A DNA stretch of 64,000 bases from JANNWF01 sp052390415. Lineage in GTDB: Bacteria > Pseudomonadota > Gammaproteobacteria > Xanthomonadales > Xanthomonadaceae. Of the stretch, positions 1-9,111 are shown piece after piece; position 1 is the first letter of the stretch; every line of letters begins with the position of its first letter. The stretch covers positions 62,001 through 126,000 of the forward strand of contig JBQTGY010000033.1 of NCBI GenBank assembly GCA_052390415.1, in the 5' to 3' direction. The notes below the pieces were generated by a model. The model had not been told where the DNA came from and searched no databases. It saw only the letters and a program-made list of their open reading frames with translations. The position numbers and the translations under genes are program-made.

Positions 1-5
1 GCCCG

Positions 6-1292
6 TCAGCGTTGCAGGATGGCCGTGACACCCATACCGCCCGCCGTGCAGACCGAAATCAATGCGCGACCACTGCCCTTCTCTTGCAGCAACTTGGCCG
101 CCGTTGCGACCAATCGCGCACCGGTGGCGGCGAAGGGATGACCGACCGCCAGCGATGAACCCACCACGTTCAAGCGCTCGCGATCAATGCTGCCCAGCGG
201 CGCGTCCAGGCCCAGTTTGTCGCGACAGAAATCGGCGGATTCCCAGGCCTTCAAGGTGCACAACACCTGCGCTGCAAACGCTTCGTGGATCTCGTAGAAA
301 TCGAAGTCCTGCAAGGTCAGCCCGTTGCGCGCCAACAGTTGCGCGACCGCCCACGCCGGTGCCATCAGCAGGCCTTCACCATGCACAAAATCCACCGCCG
401 CGACTTGCGCGTCGACCAGGTACGCCTGCGGCTGATGACCATTGGCCTTGGCCCAGGCATCCGATGCGAGCAGTGCCGCCGACGCGCCGTCGGTCAACGG
501 TGTCGAGTTGCCGGCGGTCAGGGTGCCTTGGCCGGAGCTACGATCAAACGCCGGCTTGAGCGCGCCGAGTTTCTCCACGGTGGTGTCGGGGCGCAGGATG
601 TTGTCGCGCTCGACACCACGAAACGGCACCACCAGATCCGCATAGAAGCCACGTTCAAACGCGGCGGCGGCCTTGCGATGGGACTCGAAGGCCAATTGAT
701 CCTGCGCCTCACGCGCGATGGCCCACTCCTTGGCCATCAATTCGCAGTGATCGCCCATGCTCTTGCCGGTGCGCGGCTCGCCGACGCCGGGAAACTCGGG
801 TGCCAATTCGCGAAATGCAAAGCCTTTCAGCGCCCGCAAACGACCACCCGCGCTGCGCGCCATGTTGGCGTCCAGCAGGCGTCGACGCAGGCGTTTGTTC
901 ACCGCGATGGGCACGTCCGAGGTCGTATCCGAACCTCCACCGATGCCGGCCTCGATCTGCCCCAAGGCGATCTTGTTGGCGACCGTGATCACCGTATCCA
1001 GACTGGTACCGCAGGCGCGTTGCAGGGTGATGCCCGGCGTCAACGGTGACAGGCCCGACGACAACGCCGCCTCGCGACCGAGGTTCCAGTCGGACGAGTG
1101 TTTGAGCACCGCACCCATCGCGACTTCGCCCAGCACCTTGCCGTGCAGCTCGAACTTCTCGACCAGCGCGCCCAGCGTGCGGATCGACATGCCCAAGTTG
1201 CCGACATCGGAATAGGCCGTGTTGTTGCGGCAGAACGGAATGCGCACGCCGCCCAGAATGGCGACCGGACGGACCTGACGAGGAGTGTTCAT
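6..1292 (-). CDS. Thiolase (acetyl-CoA C-acyltransferase, FadI-type)
   Basis: A 428-residue thiolase that would cleave 3-ketoacyl-CoA with CoA at the end of beta-oxidation, or run the reverse condensation. Catalytic Cys94 sits in QRACGTSLD. The C-terminal half carries HEAFAAQ, GHPFAATGAR (His385) and CTAGGMG (Cys415), the full Cys-His-Cys set. Internal blocks such as SDTTSDVPIAVNKRLRR and the MGDHCELMAKEWAI region resemble FadI rather than the shorter biosynthetic PhaA. The frame is open upstream to 1406, but those residues look unlike protein, so I chose the ATG at 1292, just before the first beta strand. No FadJ partner is present in the window. The substrate chain length is inference. Confidence 0.9.
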   Translation of the reverse strand: MNTPRQVRPVAILGGVRIPFCRNNTAYSDVGNLGMSIRTLGALVEKFELHGKVLGEVAMGAVLKHSSDWNLGREAALSSGLSPLTPGITLQRACGTSLDTVITVANKIALGQIEAGIGGGSDTTSDVPIAVNKRLRRRLLDANMARSAGGRLRALKGFAFRELAPEFPGVGEPRTGKSMGDHCELMAKEWAIAREAQDQLAFESHRKAAAAFERGFYADLVVPFRGVERDNILRPDTTVEKLGALKPAFDRSSGQGTLTAGNSTPLTDGASAALLASDAWAKANGHQPQAYLVDAQVAAVDFVHGEGLLMAPAWAVAQLLARNGLTLQDFDFYEIHEAFAAQVLCTLKAWESADFCRDKLGLDAPLGSIDRERLNVVGSSLAVGHPFAATGARLVATAAKLLQEKGSGRALISVCTAGGMGVTAILQR

Positions 1293-1386
1293 GGGCGCGC
1301 TTGGACTTACGTCACGGAAGGGCTTTTGATCATAACGCAGGCAGGATACGCGGCGGCCAATGTGCGAACGGCATGCTTTCCCGCGA

Positions 1387-2286
1387 TCAGCCTGCGGGCT
1401 TGGCAAAAAATGCCGGCATCGCCGGCCACAGCGCGAACGCCCAGGATTTCTCGCGGATCAGCCCTTCCCAAGTGTCGGCAGTTCGCTGCATCAGCTCTGG
1501 ATCGTTGGCATCGAAGGGCCCCCACACACGCAGGTCACGACGGCCGGTGTCGAAATCGAGGCCGAGGGTAAAGATCACCACTGGTACGTCGGCCTTGCGC
1601 GCGATGAGCAGCAAGCCTTCTGGCATGTAACCAGTGCGTCCGAAAAGTCTTACCGGCACCGACATTCGCGTCTCCGACGGCGGCACGTCCGGCGTGCCTA
1701 TCACCCAGCGACCTGCGTGCAAGGCTTCGAGGCTCTGCTGCACAGTGCGGGGGGCATAGATCAGTGGCCCGCCCGAGGCGCGCGCGAGTTCGCGCAAGCG
1801 GATGTGGCCATACAGGTAGCCGAGCCAGGCGCCGCCCATCGCACCGGGCGAAAATCGACCCGCCAATACGGACGCACGTGGCCCCGACATGTGCAGCGCG
1901 CGCGCGCCCCACATGCCTGCGCACCAATGAAAAAATGCGCCGACGGCAGGGCCGGTGACTGCCGGCCACTCGCCGCGTCGATCCACGTAGCGGTCCATCC
2001 AGCGGGTGGAATGCAGGCGCGACAACCAATAGTCAGCGTGATCCACCAACCGGCAAGTGCGATAGCGCCACGCCCAGTCGTCGGGGTCGTCGATCTCTAC
2101 CAGCCCCATCGATTGCGCCTGTCTGAGTGCGGGTATCCACTCGTCCGCATACAGGCCTTGATGACGAGCAATACGCCGCAGCACTCGATAGGCCAGCGGC
2201 CATGGCAGCAGCAGCCCAATCGCAGGCAGCGCAAAGTACTTGATCAAGCAAAGCATTTCGAGGCGCAGCGCGCGCAGAGGTGACAT
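1387..2286 (-). CDS. LpxL/HtrB-like lysophospholipid acyltransferase family protein
   Basis: A 299-residue protein with a hydrophobic N-terminal segment (about residues 10-35). Its central FFHWCAGMWG segment occupies the place of the H-x4-D/E motif of lipid A late acyltransferases. His120 is present but the acid five residues later is Met125, so either the acid lies elsewhere or the activity differs. PPSETRM and the downstream RLFGRTGYMPEGLLLIARK stretch fit the LpxL fold, where substrate-binding Arg residues lie. The likely site is the cytoplasmic face of the inner membrane. The start at 2286 precedes MSPLRALRLEML; an upstream ATG would add a non-conserved leader. It is divergent from the methyltransferase at 2427. 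Family assignment is moderately sure; the substrate is unknown. Confidence 0.65.
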   Translation of the reverse strand: MSPLRALRLEMLCLIKYFALPAIGLLLPWPLAYRVLRRIARHQGLYADEWIPALRQAQSMGLVEIDDPDDWAWRYRTCRLVDHADYWLSRLHSTRWMDRYVDRRGEWPAVTGPAVGAFFHWCAGMWGARALHMSGPRASVLAGRFSPGAMGGAWLGYLYGHIRLRELARASGGPLIYAPRTVQQSLEALHAGRWVIGTPDVPPSETRMSVPVRLFGRTGYMPEGLLLIARKADVPVVIFTLGLDFDTGRRDLRVWGPFDANDPELMQRTADTWEGLIREKSWAFALWPAMPAFFAKPAG

Positions 2287-2426
2287 CGAGGCTGGGGCGC
2301 CCTTCAAAACAACGGAATGTCGCAATGGTAGTCTGCCCGCGCTGCGGGTTGGACAGTCGCTGCTCATGCAGCCGACCATCACGCGGCAGACTTCAGGGAT
2401 CCAATTGCAATTGCCACCAAGAATTC

Positions 2427-3173
2427 ATGATCACCCGCAAAACCACCCATCAACATCTGTCCGAGCTGATTGACCCCGCCACCCAAACCTATGGCGATTG
2501 GCCGGTGTGGAAGCACACCATCGCCTTCCCCAGCAGCGTGATGATGGGCACCTCCGGCACTCATCTGCTGGAGACCTATCTGGTGGTGGGCACCGCCTGG
2601 CAGCAGGTGATCAGCTATTACCTGCCTGATGCGTCCGGCGCGGGCGCAGACATCCTCGACATCGGTTGTGGTTGTGCCAAGATTGCACGCCACCTCGTGG
2701 CCGACCCGCGTGTCCGCAGCTATCGCGGTTTTGATCCGATGCAAGCCTGTGTCGAGTGGTGCCAGCGTTTCGTTGCTCCACTGGGTGGGGAGCGTTTCTG
2801 CTTCGAGCACATCGATCTGTATTCCAGCGAGTACAACCCGCAGGGCCGCGTGCATGCGGATCAGTTCGTGTTTCCGCTGACGGACCAGAGCATCGACATC
2901 GCAATCGCCGCCTCGATCTTTACCCATCTGTTGGAGCCTGACGCACGCAACTATTTGCGCCAGTCTGCGCGCGTACTGCGACCCGGCGGCAGGCTGATCC
3001 TCAGTCTGCATACGGAGCCCGCCAACGGCTTGGTCTACACGGGGGATGAGGCGCGGATCGACATCCAGCTGGACCATTTCCTCGACATGGTGACCGAGAG
3101 TGGGCTGACCGTAGAGGAAGACCTGGGTTCGTTGTGCGGTCAGCACGCACTGGTTCTGAGCAAAGGCCAATGA
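2427..3173 (+). CDS. Class I SAM-dependent methyltransferase
   Basis: A 248-residue methyltransferase. The glycine-rich motif I is ADILDIGCGCAKIARHL (about residues 72-88), followed by an acidic strand end in the GFDPM segment. IAASIFTHLLEPDARNYL and VLRPGGRLILSLHTEP are the usual motif III/IV region and post-motif of Methyltransf_11/25 proteins. I chose the ATG at 2427; the frame is open for 49 further codons with Cys-rich, non-conserved sequence. The gene is alone on its strand, divergent from the acyltransferase and 65 bp before the next gene. The substrate cannot be told from sequence. Confidence 0.85.
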   Translation: MITRKTTHQHLSELIDPATQTYGDWPVWKHTIAFPSSVMMGTSGTHLLETYLVVGTAWQQVISYYLPDASGAGADILDIGCGCAKIARHLVADPRVRSYRGFDPMQACVEWCQRFVAPLGGERFCFEHIDLYSSEYNPQGRVHADQFVFPLTDQSIDIAIAASIFTHLLEPDARNYLRQSARVLRPGGRLILSLHTEPANGLVYTGDEARIDIQLDHFLDMVTESGLTVEEDLGSLCGQHALVLSKGQ

Positions 3174-3238
3174 GGCAGGCTGTTCCGCGCATGTTGGCAA
3201 GCCTCGCTTGCACGCTTCATTCCCACGACTAACGCCTT

Positions 3239-4087
3239 ATGTCAGCCACCTTGCACTGCCTCGGCGCCCTTGCGCTGGAAATTTCTGCCGAAGGCCCGGC
3301 GGGATCGCTCACGCTGGATCGCGAGGCGGCCGAGGGTTTGGTGGAATCCTTGGGCGACGATCTGCGCCGTTTGTTGCCGGGTGTCGAGGCGTTGGATGCA
3401 GGCATCGCTTGCGCCTTGTTCGATCCCGCCGAACTGCTGCGGCCGGGCTGGCCGGTGCACGCGGCGTTGGCGGAGTTGAGCGGCAGCGCGCCGGGCACAC
3501 GTGGCGGCCGCATGATTGGATTTGGCGCGCAAGGTGGCCGCATGCCAGCGCTCGCGCTGCAGCCCGAGCCGAGCCTGGCCGGTGGCTTGTTGCGACTGTT
3601 GCCGTTTGCCTTGGTCGGCGAACCGGCAGAGGTGCAAGCCATCGGTCAACGCATGGAAGCAAGCCTGATGGATGTCGGCATGGCGGGCGCGCAAACAGCG
3701 CTGGACTGCCAAGCGGCGTTTGGCGTGCAGCTGGAACACGCGCGCTGGTTGAGCCTGCACGACCTCGCCGCGATGATCGCGATGCAATACGAGCACGCCG
3801 GACTTGCGGGTTGTTGGCGCTTGATCGAGGCCGCATTGCTGGCGCCAACCAGCGAGGAATGGTTACGCGAAGAAGGTGAACCGCTGGCGCTTTATCGTGA
3901 CGGTGAAGTGCGCATCGCGCAGCTTCAAACCAATGCTGAAGACTCCGATCCGACCCTGCAAAAGCAGGCGGTCATGCGAACGCGCCAACTGCGCGCGATC
4001 CTGGCCGCGCATGGAGTGGTCAGCGCGCTGGTGCCGGTGGCGGCGCATGAGGATGCGGAGATCGTGCTGAGGCCTTCGTTACAGTAA
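3239..4087 (+). CDS. Hypothetical protein, 282 aa
   Basis: Not recognised. A soluble-looking 282-residue protein with no signal peptide and no membrane segment. The first 100 residues are acidic and Leu/Ala-rich and include a Gly-rich stretch, RGGRMIGFGAQGGRMPALAL. The middle contains helices rich in Ala, Met and Gln, with Cys in ALDCQAAFGV and AGCWRLIEA. Codon-position GC bias is consistent across the frame, which supports it being real. It follows the methyltransferase on the same strand by 65 bp and precedes an exported hydrolase by 90 bp. Nothing visible fixes a function. Confidence 0.75.
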   Translation: MSATLHCLGALALEISAEGPAGSLTLDREAAEGLVESLGDDLRRLLPGVEALDAGIACALFDPAELLRPGWPVHAALAELSGSAPGTRGGRMIGFGAQGGRMPALALQPEPSLAGGLLRLLPFALVGEPAEVQAIGQRMEASLMDVGMAGAQTALDCQAAFGVQLEHARWLSLHDLAAMIAMQYEHAGLAGCWRLIEAALLAPTSEEWLREEGEPLALYRDGEVRIAQLQTNAEDSDPTLQKQAVMRTRQLRAILAAHGVVSALVPVAAHEDAEIVLRPSLQ

Positions 4088-4177
4088 TCACCCCACATGG
4101 CAGGTGTCGGCGCGGTTCACACCATCGCTGCGTCGCGCTCGCCAGAATCCAGCCCTTGTCCGCACCGGGAGTCCGCC

Positions 4178-5047
4178 ATGGATCCGCGCGTCATCAGCCT
4201 CTACAACGACTACATCCACGGCAGCATGCCGCGCCGCGATTTCGTGCGGCGGCTGGCGGGTATCGCTGGCTCGGCTGCTGCTGCGAGTGCACTGCTACCC
4301 TTGATCGAACCGAATTACGCGGCCGCGCAGCAGGTGCCCGGTGACGATGCCCGGCTGACAGTGGGCTATGTCAGTTATCCCGGTAGCAAAGGCCCGGTGC
4401 GCGGTTACCTGGCCAAGCCCGCTGGCGCCGACGTCAAGCGGCCAGGCGTGTTGGTGATCCACGAGAATCGAGGCTTGAACGCGCACATCGAAGACGTCGC
4501 GCGGCGCGCGGCGTTGGCGGGGTATGTCGCTTTGGCGCCCGACGGACTCAGCGTGGCGGGCGGCGCACCGGTTGACCAAGAGGCCGCGCGCAATCTGTTC
4601 GCAGCCACTGATCGCACCACCATCGATGCCGATGTGATTGCCGGCGTGCCGTGGCTGGCTGCCAACGACGCCTGCACCGGCAAGGTGGCGAGCGTTGGCT
4701 TTTGTTATGGCGGCGGGATTGCCCTGCGATGCGCCAGCACGCACCCGGACGTCATCGCTGCGGCCGTGTGCTTTTACGGCTCGGCCTTGGAGGCGTCGGA
4801 TATCGCGAAACTGAAAGCACCGCTGGCCATGCACTACGCCGGTGAAGACGCTCGCATCAACGATGGCATCCCGGCCTTCAGGCAGGCGTTGGATGCGGCC
4901 AAGGCTGCCTACAGTCTGCATATGTATCCTGGCACCCAGCACGGCTTCCACAACGACTCCAGCGCCGCCCGCTACGCGCCGGAGGCCGCCACGTTGGCGT
5001 GGCGACGTACGCTGGAGTTCTATGCTGCCGCTTTCGGCGCAGGGTGA
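4178..5047 (+). CDS. Dienelactone hydrolase family protein, Tat-exported
   Basis: A 289-residue alpha/beta hydrolase of the dienelactone hydrolase family. The N-terminus has a twin-arginine signal (PRRDFVRRLAG, then an Ala-rich hydrophobic stretch ending near NYAAAQQ), so export as a folded protein to the periplasm is likely. The nucleophile is Cys in VGFCYGGG. HENRGLN, LAPDGLS and the His in TQHGFHND complete the family pattern; the Asp is probably in YAGEDARIND. Known family members hydrolyse lactones or small esters; this substrate is unknown. The ATG at 4178 begins MDPRVISLYNDYIHG, typical of exported family members. The open frame upstream to 4097 looks non-coding. Confidence 0.9.
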   Translation: MDPRVISLYNDYIHGSMPRRDFVRRLAGIAGSAAAASALLPLIEPNYAAAQQVPGDDARLTVGYVSYPGSKGPVRGYLAKPAGADVKRPGVLVIHENRGLNAHIEDVARRAALAGYVALAPDGLSVAGGAPVDQEAARNLFAATDRTTIDADVIAGVPWLAANDACTGKVASVGFCYGGGIALRCASTHPDVIAAAVCFYGSALEASDIAKLKAPLAMHYAGEDARINDGIPAFRQALDAAKAAYSLHMYPGTQHGFHNDSSAARYAPEAATLAWRRTLEFYAAAFGAG

Positions 5048-5054
5048 GCGCGCA

Positions 5055-5552
5055 CTAATCGGACTTGCGCACGACTTCGGCCAGCCACGGAAGTCCCTGT
5101 TCGAATACGAGATAAGCCGCGTCCTGCATACCCAGTGCGGCGTACGTCGCTTGTGCGCGCTGGTTGTCTCGCTCCACGTACAGGCGCAGGCCGCAGACGC
5201 CTGGGGTTGCAACACACAGCGCATGCGCGTGTTGATACAGGGCACGGAACACGCCGCTGCGGCGCGCAGATTCGACGATGTAGACGCTCTGGATCCACCA
5301 CCAATCCGCGCAGCGCCAGTCGCTCCATTCGTAGGTCAGCATCAGCGTACCCACGCGTTCACCCGCGCGTTCCGCGATGAAGTAACGCCCACGAATGGGT
5401 TCGGCGATGACTACCGCAATGCCGCGGCGGACGGTCTCTGGGTCCAACCGCTTGTGCTCGGTTTCCCAGGCCATCGCGATCGCGAATTGCGCCAAGGCTT
5501 CGACGTCGGCGAGGTTGGCGTCGCGCAAATTCAGATCGGAGGTGCGCGTCAT
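5055..5552 (-). CDS. GNAT family N-acetyltransferase
   Basis: A 165-residue single-domain GNAT protein. LNLRDANLADVEALAQFA is the usual first strand and helix. IQSVYIVESARRSGV is motif A with the acetyl-CoA pyrophosphate loop in slightly degenerate form (ARRSGVFRAL in place of Q/R-x-x-G-x-G/A). LRLYVERDNQRAQATYAALGM is motif B, ending in the Y-x-x-x-G-M seen in small-molecule acetyltransferases. It probably transfers an acetyl group to an amine in the cytoplasm. It is convergent with the dienelactone hydrolase, with 7 bp between the stops. The next gene on this strand ends 6 bp upstream of its start, so the two may be co-transcribed. Confidence 0.9.
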   Translation of the reverse strand: MTRTSDLNLRDANLADVEALAQFAIAMAWETEHKRLDPETVRRGIAVVIAEPIRGRYFIAERAGERVGTLMLTYEWSDWRCADWWWIQSVYIVESARRSGVFRALYQHAHALCVATPGVCGLRLYVERDNQRAQATYAALGMQDAAYLVFEQGLPWLAEVVRKSD

Positions 5553-5558
5553 TGAAGG

Positions 5559-6269
5559 CTAGCGTTCTGCATGGTAGTGCTCGCCCAACACACGAATGCG
5601 CGCGCCGCGTTTGGGATCGTCGAACTGGATATTGGTAGTGCCTGCCCAGATCTGCCGAATCGACGAAGGATTGGCCAGACTGAGCCCCGTGGCATTCAGC
5701 CGCGTCAGCAGTGCGCCTGTGGCGGGGTCGTGCAGTGAGGCATTGACGCTGCAGCTCCCGGCCGGGTAACAACGCGCGCTCAGACGCAACTCCAGCACCG
5801 GCGAGCGATCCAGAACGGCGATCGGGATGGCCTGGCAAACCGGCAGGGAGGATGCATACGGATTGGCCCAACCGAAGCGCTCGATCGCAAACTCGATGGC
5901 TGTGTCGGAGGGATCGTTCGGACAGGCAGGATGCGCTCTGGGATCAAAGGTGCCGATAGCCACACCAAAGCCGCCGCCCGGTCCATTCGGCAGGTCGAAC
6001 CGGCCATTCGCGGCAAATGCCGGAGCACCCGCCAACACGGCCACGGCCACGTGCTCCTGCGAATCCCGCAACAAGGCTTCTGCCGCGATCTCGACGCGTA
6101 CCGATTGTTCTTCCCAGCTCAGCAGCCCGCCAGGACGCGTGGATTCGGAAATGGTTTGTGCATCACCACATTCGAACGGCTCGCAGGGCGGAAACAGGGT
6201 GAAGCTTGGGTTCTGTGCATGGGCCGACATGGCCAGAAACACGAGTGTGGCAGCACAGATAAATCGCAT
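5559..6269 (-). CDS. Secreted hypothetical protein, Cys-rich
   Basis: Not recognised beyond being exported. The first 18 residues (MRFICAATLVFLAMSAHA) are a classic Sec signal peptide with an AHA cleavage site. The mature part has about seven Cys residues (PPCEPFECGDAQ near the N-terminus; HPACPN, PVCQA and ARCYPAGSC later), compatible with periplasmic disulfides. The rest is beta-rich with many Gly and Pro and no membrane segment. The gene lies 6 bp before the GNAT gene on the same strand. Function unknown. Confidence 0.8.
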   Translation of the reverse strand: MRFICAATLVFLAMSAHAQNPSFTLFPPCEPFECGDAQTISESTRPGGLLSWEEQSVRVEIAAEALLRDSQEHVAVAVLAGAPAFAANGRFDLPNGPGGGFGVAIGTFDPRAHPACPNDPSDTAIEFAIERFGWANPYASSLPVCQAIPIAVLDRSPVLELRLSARCYPAGSCSVNASLHDPATGALLTRLNATGLSLANPSSIRQIWAGTTNIQFDDPKRGARIRVLGEHYHAER

Positions 6270-6308
6270 TGCAGTTTTTCCTGAGGAAGCGGGTATGAGC
6301 GCGACCGT

Positions 6309-6791
6309 CTAGTCGCGAAAATTGTCGAACTGCAACGGCAACTCGAAGTCGCTTTTGCGCAGCAGCGCGATTGCGGCCTGCAGGTCGTCGCGCTTCTTGC
6401 CATTGATTCGCAGCTTGTCGCCGTTGATCTGCGCCTCGACTTTCAACTTGGCGGCCTTGATCGCCGCGACGATCTTCTTCGCCACTGGCTGCTCGATGCC
6501 TTGTTTGACGGTGACCTTCTGCCGTGCACGGGCCAGGTTGATCTCGGGGTCGCCGACGTCCAGACAGCGTGCGTCGATGCTGCGAGCGATCATGCGTGCA
6601 CGCAGGATGTCGAGCATCTGGGTCAATTGGAATTCGCTGGGCGCGCTCAGGGTGACCACGTTGTCATCCGACTCGAAACTGGCTTCCACATTGCGAAAAT
6701 CAAAGCGCGTGGTGAGCTCACGCCGCGCCTGATCGACCGCATTGGTCAGCTCGTGATGATCCACTTCGGAAACGATATCGAAAGAAGGCAT
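6309..6791 (-). CDS. YajQ family nucleotide-binding protein
   Basis: A 160-residue protein matching YajQ over its whole length: MPSFDIVSEVDHHELTNAVD at the start, ARRELTTRFDFRNV, the KVTVKQGIEQPVAKKIVAAI centre, and GDKLRINGKKRDDLQAAI towards the end. In Xanthomonas, YajQ proteins bind cyclic-di-GMP and act with a LysR-type partner on virulence genes; other family members bind RNA or nucleotides. The frame is open upstream to 7487, but that stretch is Gln/His-rich antisense sequence. The true start is the ATG at 6791. It is divergent from the small membrane protein at 6975. Confidence 0.95.
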   Translation of the reverse strand: MPSFDIVSEVDHHELTNAVDQARRELTTRFDFRNVEASFESDDNVVTLSAPSEFQLTQMLDILRARMIARSIDARCLDVGDPEINLARARQKVTVKQGIEQPVAKKIVAAIKAAKLKVEAQINGDKLRINGKKRDDLQAAIALLRKSDFELPLQFDNFRD

Positions 6792-6974
6792 GGTCGGATT
6801 GGGATGCGGGCAGAGCGGAAAGCGTAACAAGCCGAGCTGCATTCTCGATGCTGTGTTTGCAAGCAGGCGTTTCATGAGAGCGCGCAATGAATGGAAAGTT
6901 CGGGAAAGCAGCCTGTCGAACGTGGGGTCGGCCGGGCTGCTACGATCAGCAGCGATTTTCCCTGGGGCTACCGC

Positions 6975-7388
6975 ATGGCCACCTTCGTCCGCGCTTTCAT
7001 CGCTGGATTCATCGCGACGCTGCTGTTTCATCAGGGCCTGTTTCATGTGCTGCACGTGGCGGGCGTCGTGTCCACTACGGCCTGGAACATGAGCCCGGTG
7101 CCGCCGTTGGGCGTGCCTTCGGTGCTGTCGCTGGCGTTTTTCGGCGGCTTGTGGGGTTGTCTGCTGTGGCTGCTGATCCGGCGTACACAGGGGGTCAAAC
7201 ATTGGTTGCTTGCCACCGTGTGGGGCGCGATCCTGCCCAGTGCGGTGGCGCTGGCCATCGTGTTTCCATTGAAGGGCGTGGCCGTTGCGGCCGGCGGTTA
7301 TCCGAAACTGATCGTCGGCGCCCTGCTGTTGAATGGTGTCTGGGGATTGGGAGTGGCCCTGCTGATGAAGCTGATGGGCCGACGGTGA
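6975..7388 (+). CDS. Small integral membrane protein, 137 aa
   Basis: A 137-residue protein with four predicted membrane segments: about residues 5-25 (AFIAGFIATLLFHQGLF), 47-66 (LSLAFFGGLWGCLLWLLI), 75-95 (LATVWGAILPSAVALAIVF) and 113-132. A short basic loop lies between the second and third (RRTQGVKH). It resembles uncharacterised proteobacterial inner-membrane proteins, and no motif gives a function. The start at 6975 is the first ATG before the hydrophobic run; an open frame from 6891 adds a charged leader that looks antisense. It is divergent from yajQ. Confidence 0.75.
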   Translation: MATFVRAFIAGFIATLLFHQGLFHVLHVAGVVSTTAWNMSPVPPLGVPSVLSLAFFGGLWGCLLWLLIRRTQGVKHWLLATVWGAILPSAVALAIVFPLKGVAVAAGGYPKLIVGALLLNGVWGLGVALLMKLMGRR

Positions 7389-7751
7389 CGTCGACCGTTC
7401 GCTGAACCTTGCGCTGATGGCTGCCATCGGCGTTGTCCGCCGAGAATGACGCGTTGCGCCTGTCACACGCGATCTCGGAGCACGCAATCCCCGCGTTCAT
7501 GAACGGATATCACGACGCCGGTTCGCATTTGTGCACCGCATCAAGTAGAGTGCGCGGGTTGTTTACGTCGCCTCTCGCGTATTCCCTCAAGGAATCGCCG
7601 ACGCCAAGGTCGCTACTCGCCCTACGCGTCAGTCTCCATACCGTACGGTTTTCGACGTGACCTCCGGCTGCACCGGCATTCGCCGACGCCGACAACTCTG
7701 ACCAGCAGCGCGATTTGGGAGCGCAGCGGTCCAAAAATAGTGAAACTCTTC
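7389..7751 (+). other. 363-bp gene-free stretch, probable long 5' leader of the RNA helicase gene
   Basis: I see no coding region here. A possible promoter is TTCGCA (near 7520) and TAGAGT (near 7546) with 18 bp between them, which would give a leader of nearly 200 nt before the helicase ATG. Long leaders are common for cold-inducible DEAD-box helicase genes, but no CspA-type motif is visible. A T-free GC-rich stretch precedes CCAAAAATAG just before the gene. Confidence 0.3.
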
Positions 7752-9062
7752 ATGTCTTTCGACACCTTGGGCCTGTCGCCCGCGTTGCTGCGCGCGCTTG
7801 CCGATGCTGGCTACACTGTTCCTACCGAAGTCCAGGCCGCCGCGATTCCGATCGTGCTGGCCGGCCGTGACCTGCTCGCCGGCGCACAAACCGGCACTGG
7901 CAAGACCGCCGCCTTTGGCCTGCCGCTGCTGCAGCGCCTGGCCGCAGACGCCACGCCGCAACGCCGTCCGCGTGCGCTGATCCTGACCCCGACGCGTGAA
8001 CTCGCAGCGCAGGTCAATGACAGCCTGCGCACCTACGGCCGTCACCTCAATCTGCGCAGCACCACCGTGTTCGGTGGCGTTGGCATGCAGCCACAGGTCG
8101 ATGCACTGCGCCGCGGCGTCGACATCATCGTCGCCACGCCGGGCCGGCTGATCGACCACATCCAACGCCGCAGCGTCGATCTGACCCAGATCAAGACGCT
8201 GGTGCTGGACGAAGCCGACCGCATGCTCGACATGGGCTTTCTGCCGGCGATCAAGCGCGTGCTGCAGAACCTGTCGAGCGATCGGCAGACCCTGCTGTTC
8301 TCGGCGACGTTTGCGCCGGAGATCAAGGCGTTGGCGCAGCAGTTCATGCGCAACCCGGCAGAGGTGCAGGCAACGCCCAGCAACACCGCCGCACCGCGCG
8401 TGCGCCATTTGCTGCACCCGGTCGATTCGGCCAAGAAGCGCGACCTGCTGCTGCACTTGTTGTGCGAAGACAGCCGTCGTCAGACCCTGGTTTTCAGCCG
8501 CACCAAACACGGCGCCGATCGTGTGCAGAAGATTCTTGAACAAGCCGGATTGCGCGCTGCCGCCATTCACGGCAACAAGAGTCAGGGCGCGCGTACCCGC
8601 GCCTTGAGCGATTTCAAGACCGGCAAGATCACGATTCTGGTTGCTACCGACATTGCCGCCCGCGGCATCGATATCGACCAGTTGCCGGTCGTCATCAATC
8701 TGGACCTGCCGATGGTCGCCGAAGATTACGTGCACCGCATCGGTCGTACCGGTCGTGCCGGTGCCGATGGCTTGGCGATCTCGTTGGTCTGTGCGGAAGA
8801 GTCTGGCCAGTTGCGCGATATCCAACGCCTGATCGGCAACGACATCGAGAAGGTGGAAATTGCCGGCTTCATCCCGAACCAGCCGCTGCGCATGACGGCC
8901 GCAGGTCGTCAGGAGCCGGGCTCACGTCCTGCTCCGCGTGGTCATCAACGGCGTCCGCATGCAGGTGCGCCGCGCAGTGGGCATGCAACAGGTCACGCCG
9001 GTCGTGGTGGCAGCACGAGCGGTCACCAGCGCAACCCACGTCCGGTCAGCGGCAACCGCTGA
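7752..9062 (+). CDS. rhlE: ATP-dependent RNA helicase RhlE (DEAD-box)
   Basis: A 436-residue DEAD-box helicase. In order it has the Q motif region (SFDTLGLSPALLRAL), motif I AQTGTGKTAAF, PTREL, TPGRLID, motif II DEADRMLDMGF, motif III SAT, the second RecA domain with ARGIDIDQLPVVIN, and HRIGRTGRAG. The last 60 residues are basic and Gly/Arg/His-rich, as in RhlE C-terminal tails. The family unwinds short RNA duplexes in ribosome assembly and RNA decay. I prefer the ATG at 7752 (MSFDTLGL, as in other RhlE proteins); a GTG at 7740 is in frame. It is convergent with the GlxA-type regulator. Confidence 0.95.
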   Translation: MSFDTLGLSPALLRALADAGYTVPTEVQAAAIPIVLAGRDLLAGAQTGTGKTAAFGLPLLQRLAADATPQRRPRALILTPTRELAAQVNDSLRTYGRHLNLRSTTVFGGVGMQPQVDALRRGVDIIVATPGRLIDHIQRRSVDLTQIKTLVLDEADRMLDMGFLPAIKRVLQNLSSDRQTLLFSATFAPEIKALAQQFMRNPAEVQATPSNTAAPRVRHLLHPVDSAKKRDLLLHLLCEDSRRQTLVFSRTKHGADRVQKILEQAGLRAAAIHGNKSQGARTRALSDFKTGKITILVATDIAARGIDIDQLPVVINLDLPMVAEDYVHRIGRTGRAGADGLAISLVCAEESGQLRDIQRLIGNDIEKVEIAGFIPNQPLRMTAAGRQEPGSRPAPRGHQRRPHAGAPRSGHATGHAGRGGSTSGHQRNPRPVSGNR

Positions 9063-9077
9063 TTCGCGGAATCCATG

Positions 9078-9102
9078 CCCGTCTGTCGTAATGTCAGACG
9101 GG
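9078..9102 (+). terminator. Hairpin after the helicase gene, possible terminator
   Basis: CCCGTCTG and CAGACGGG form perfect 8-bp arms around a 9-nt loop, starting 16 bp after the rhlE stop. No T tract follows, so a simple intrinsic terminator is uncertain. Confidence 0.4.
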
Positions 9103-9111
9103 TAGGTGCGC

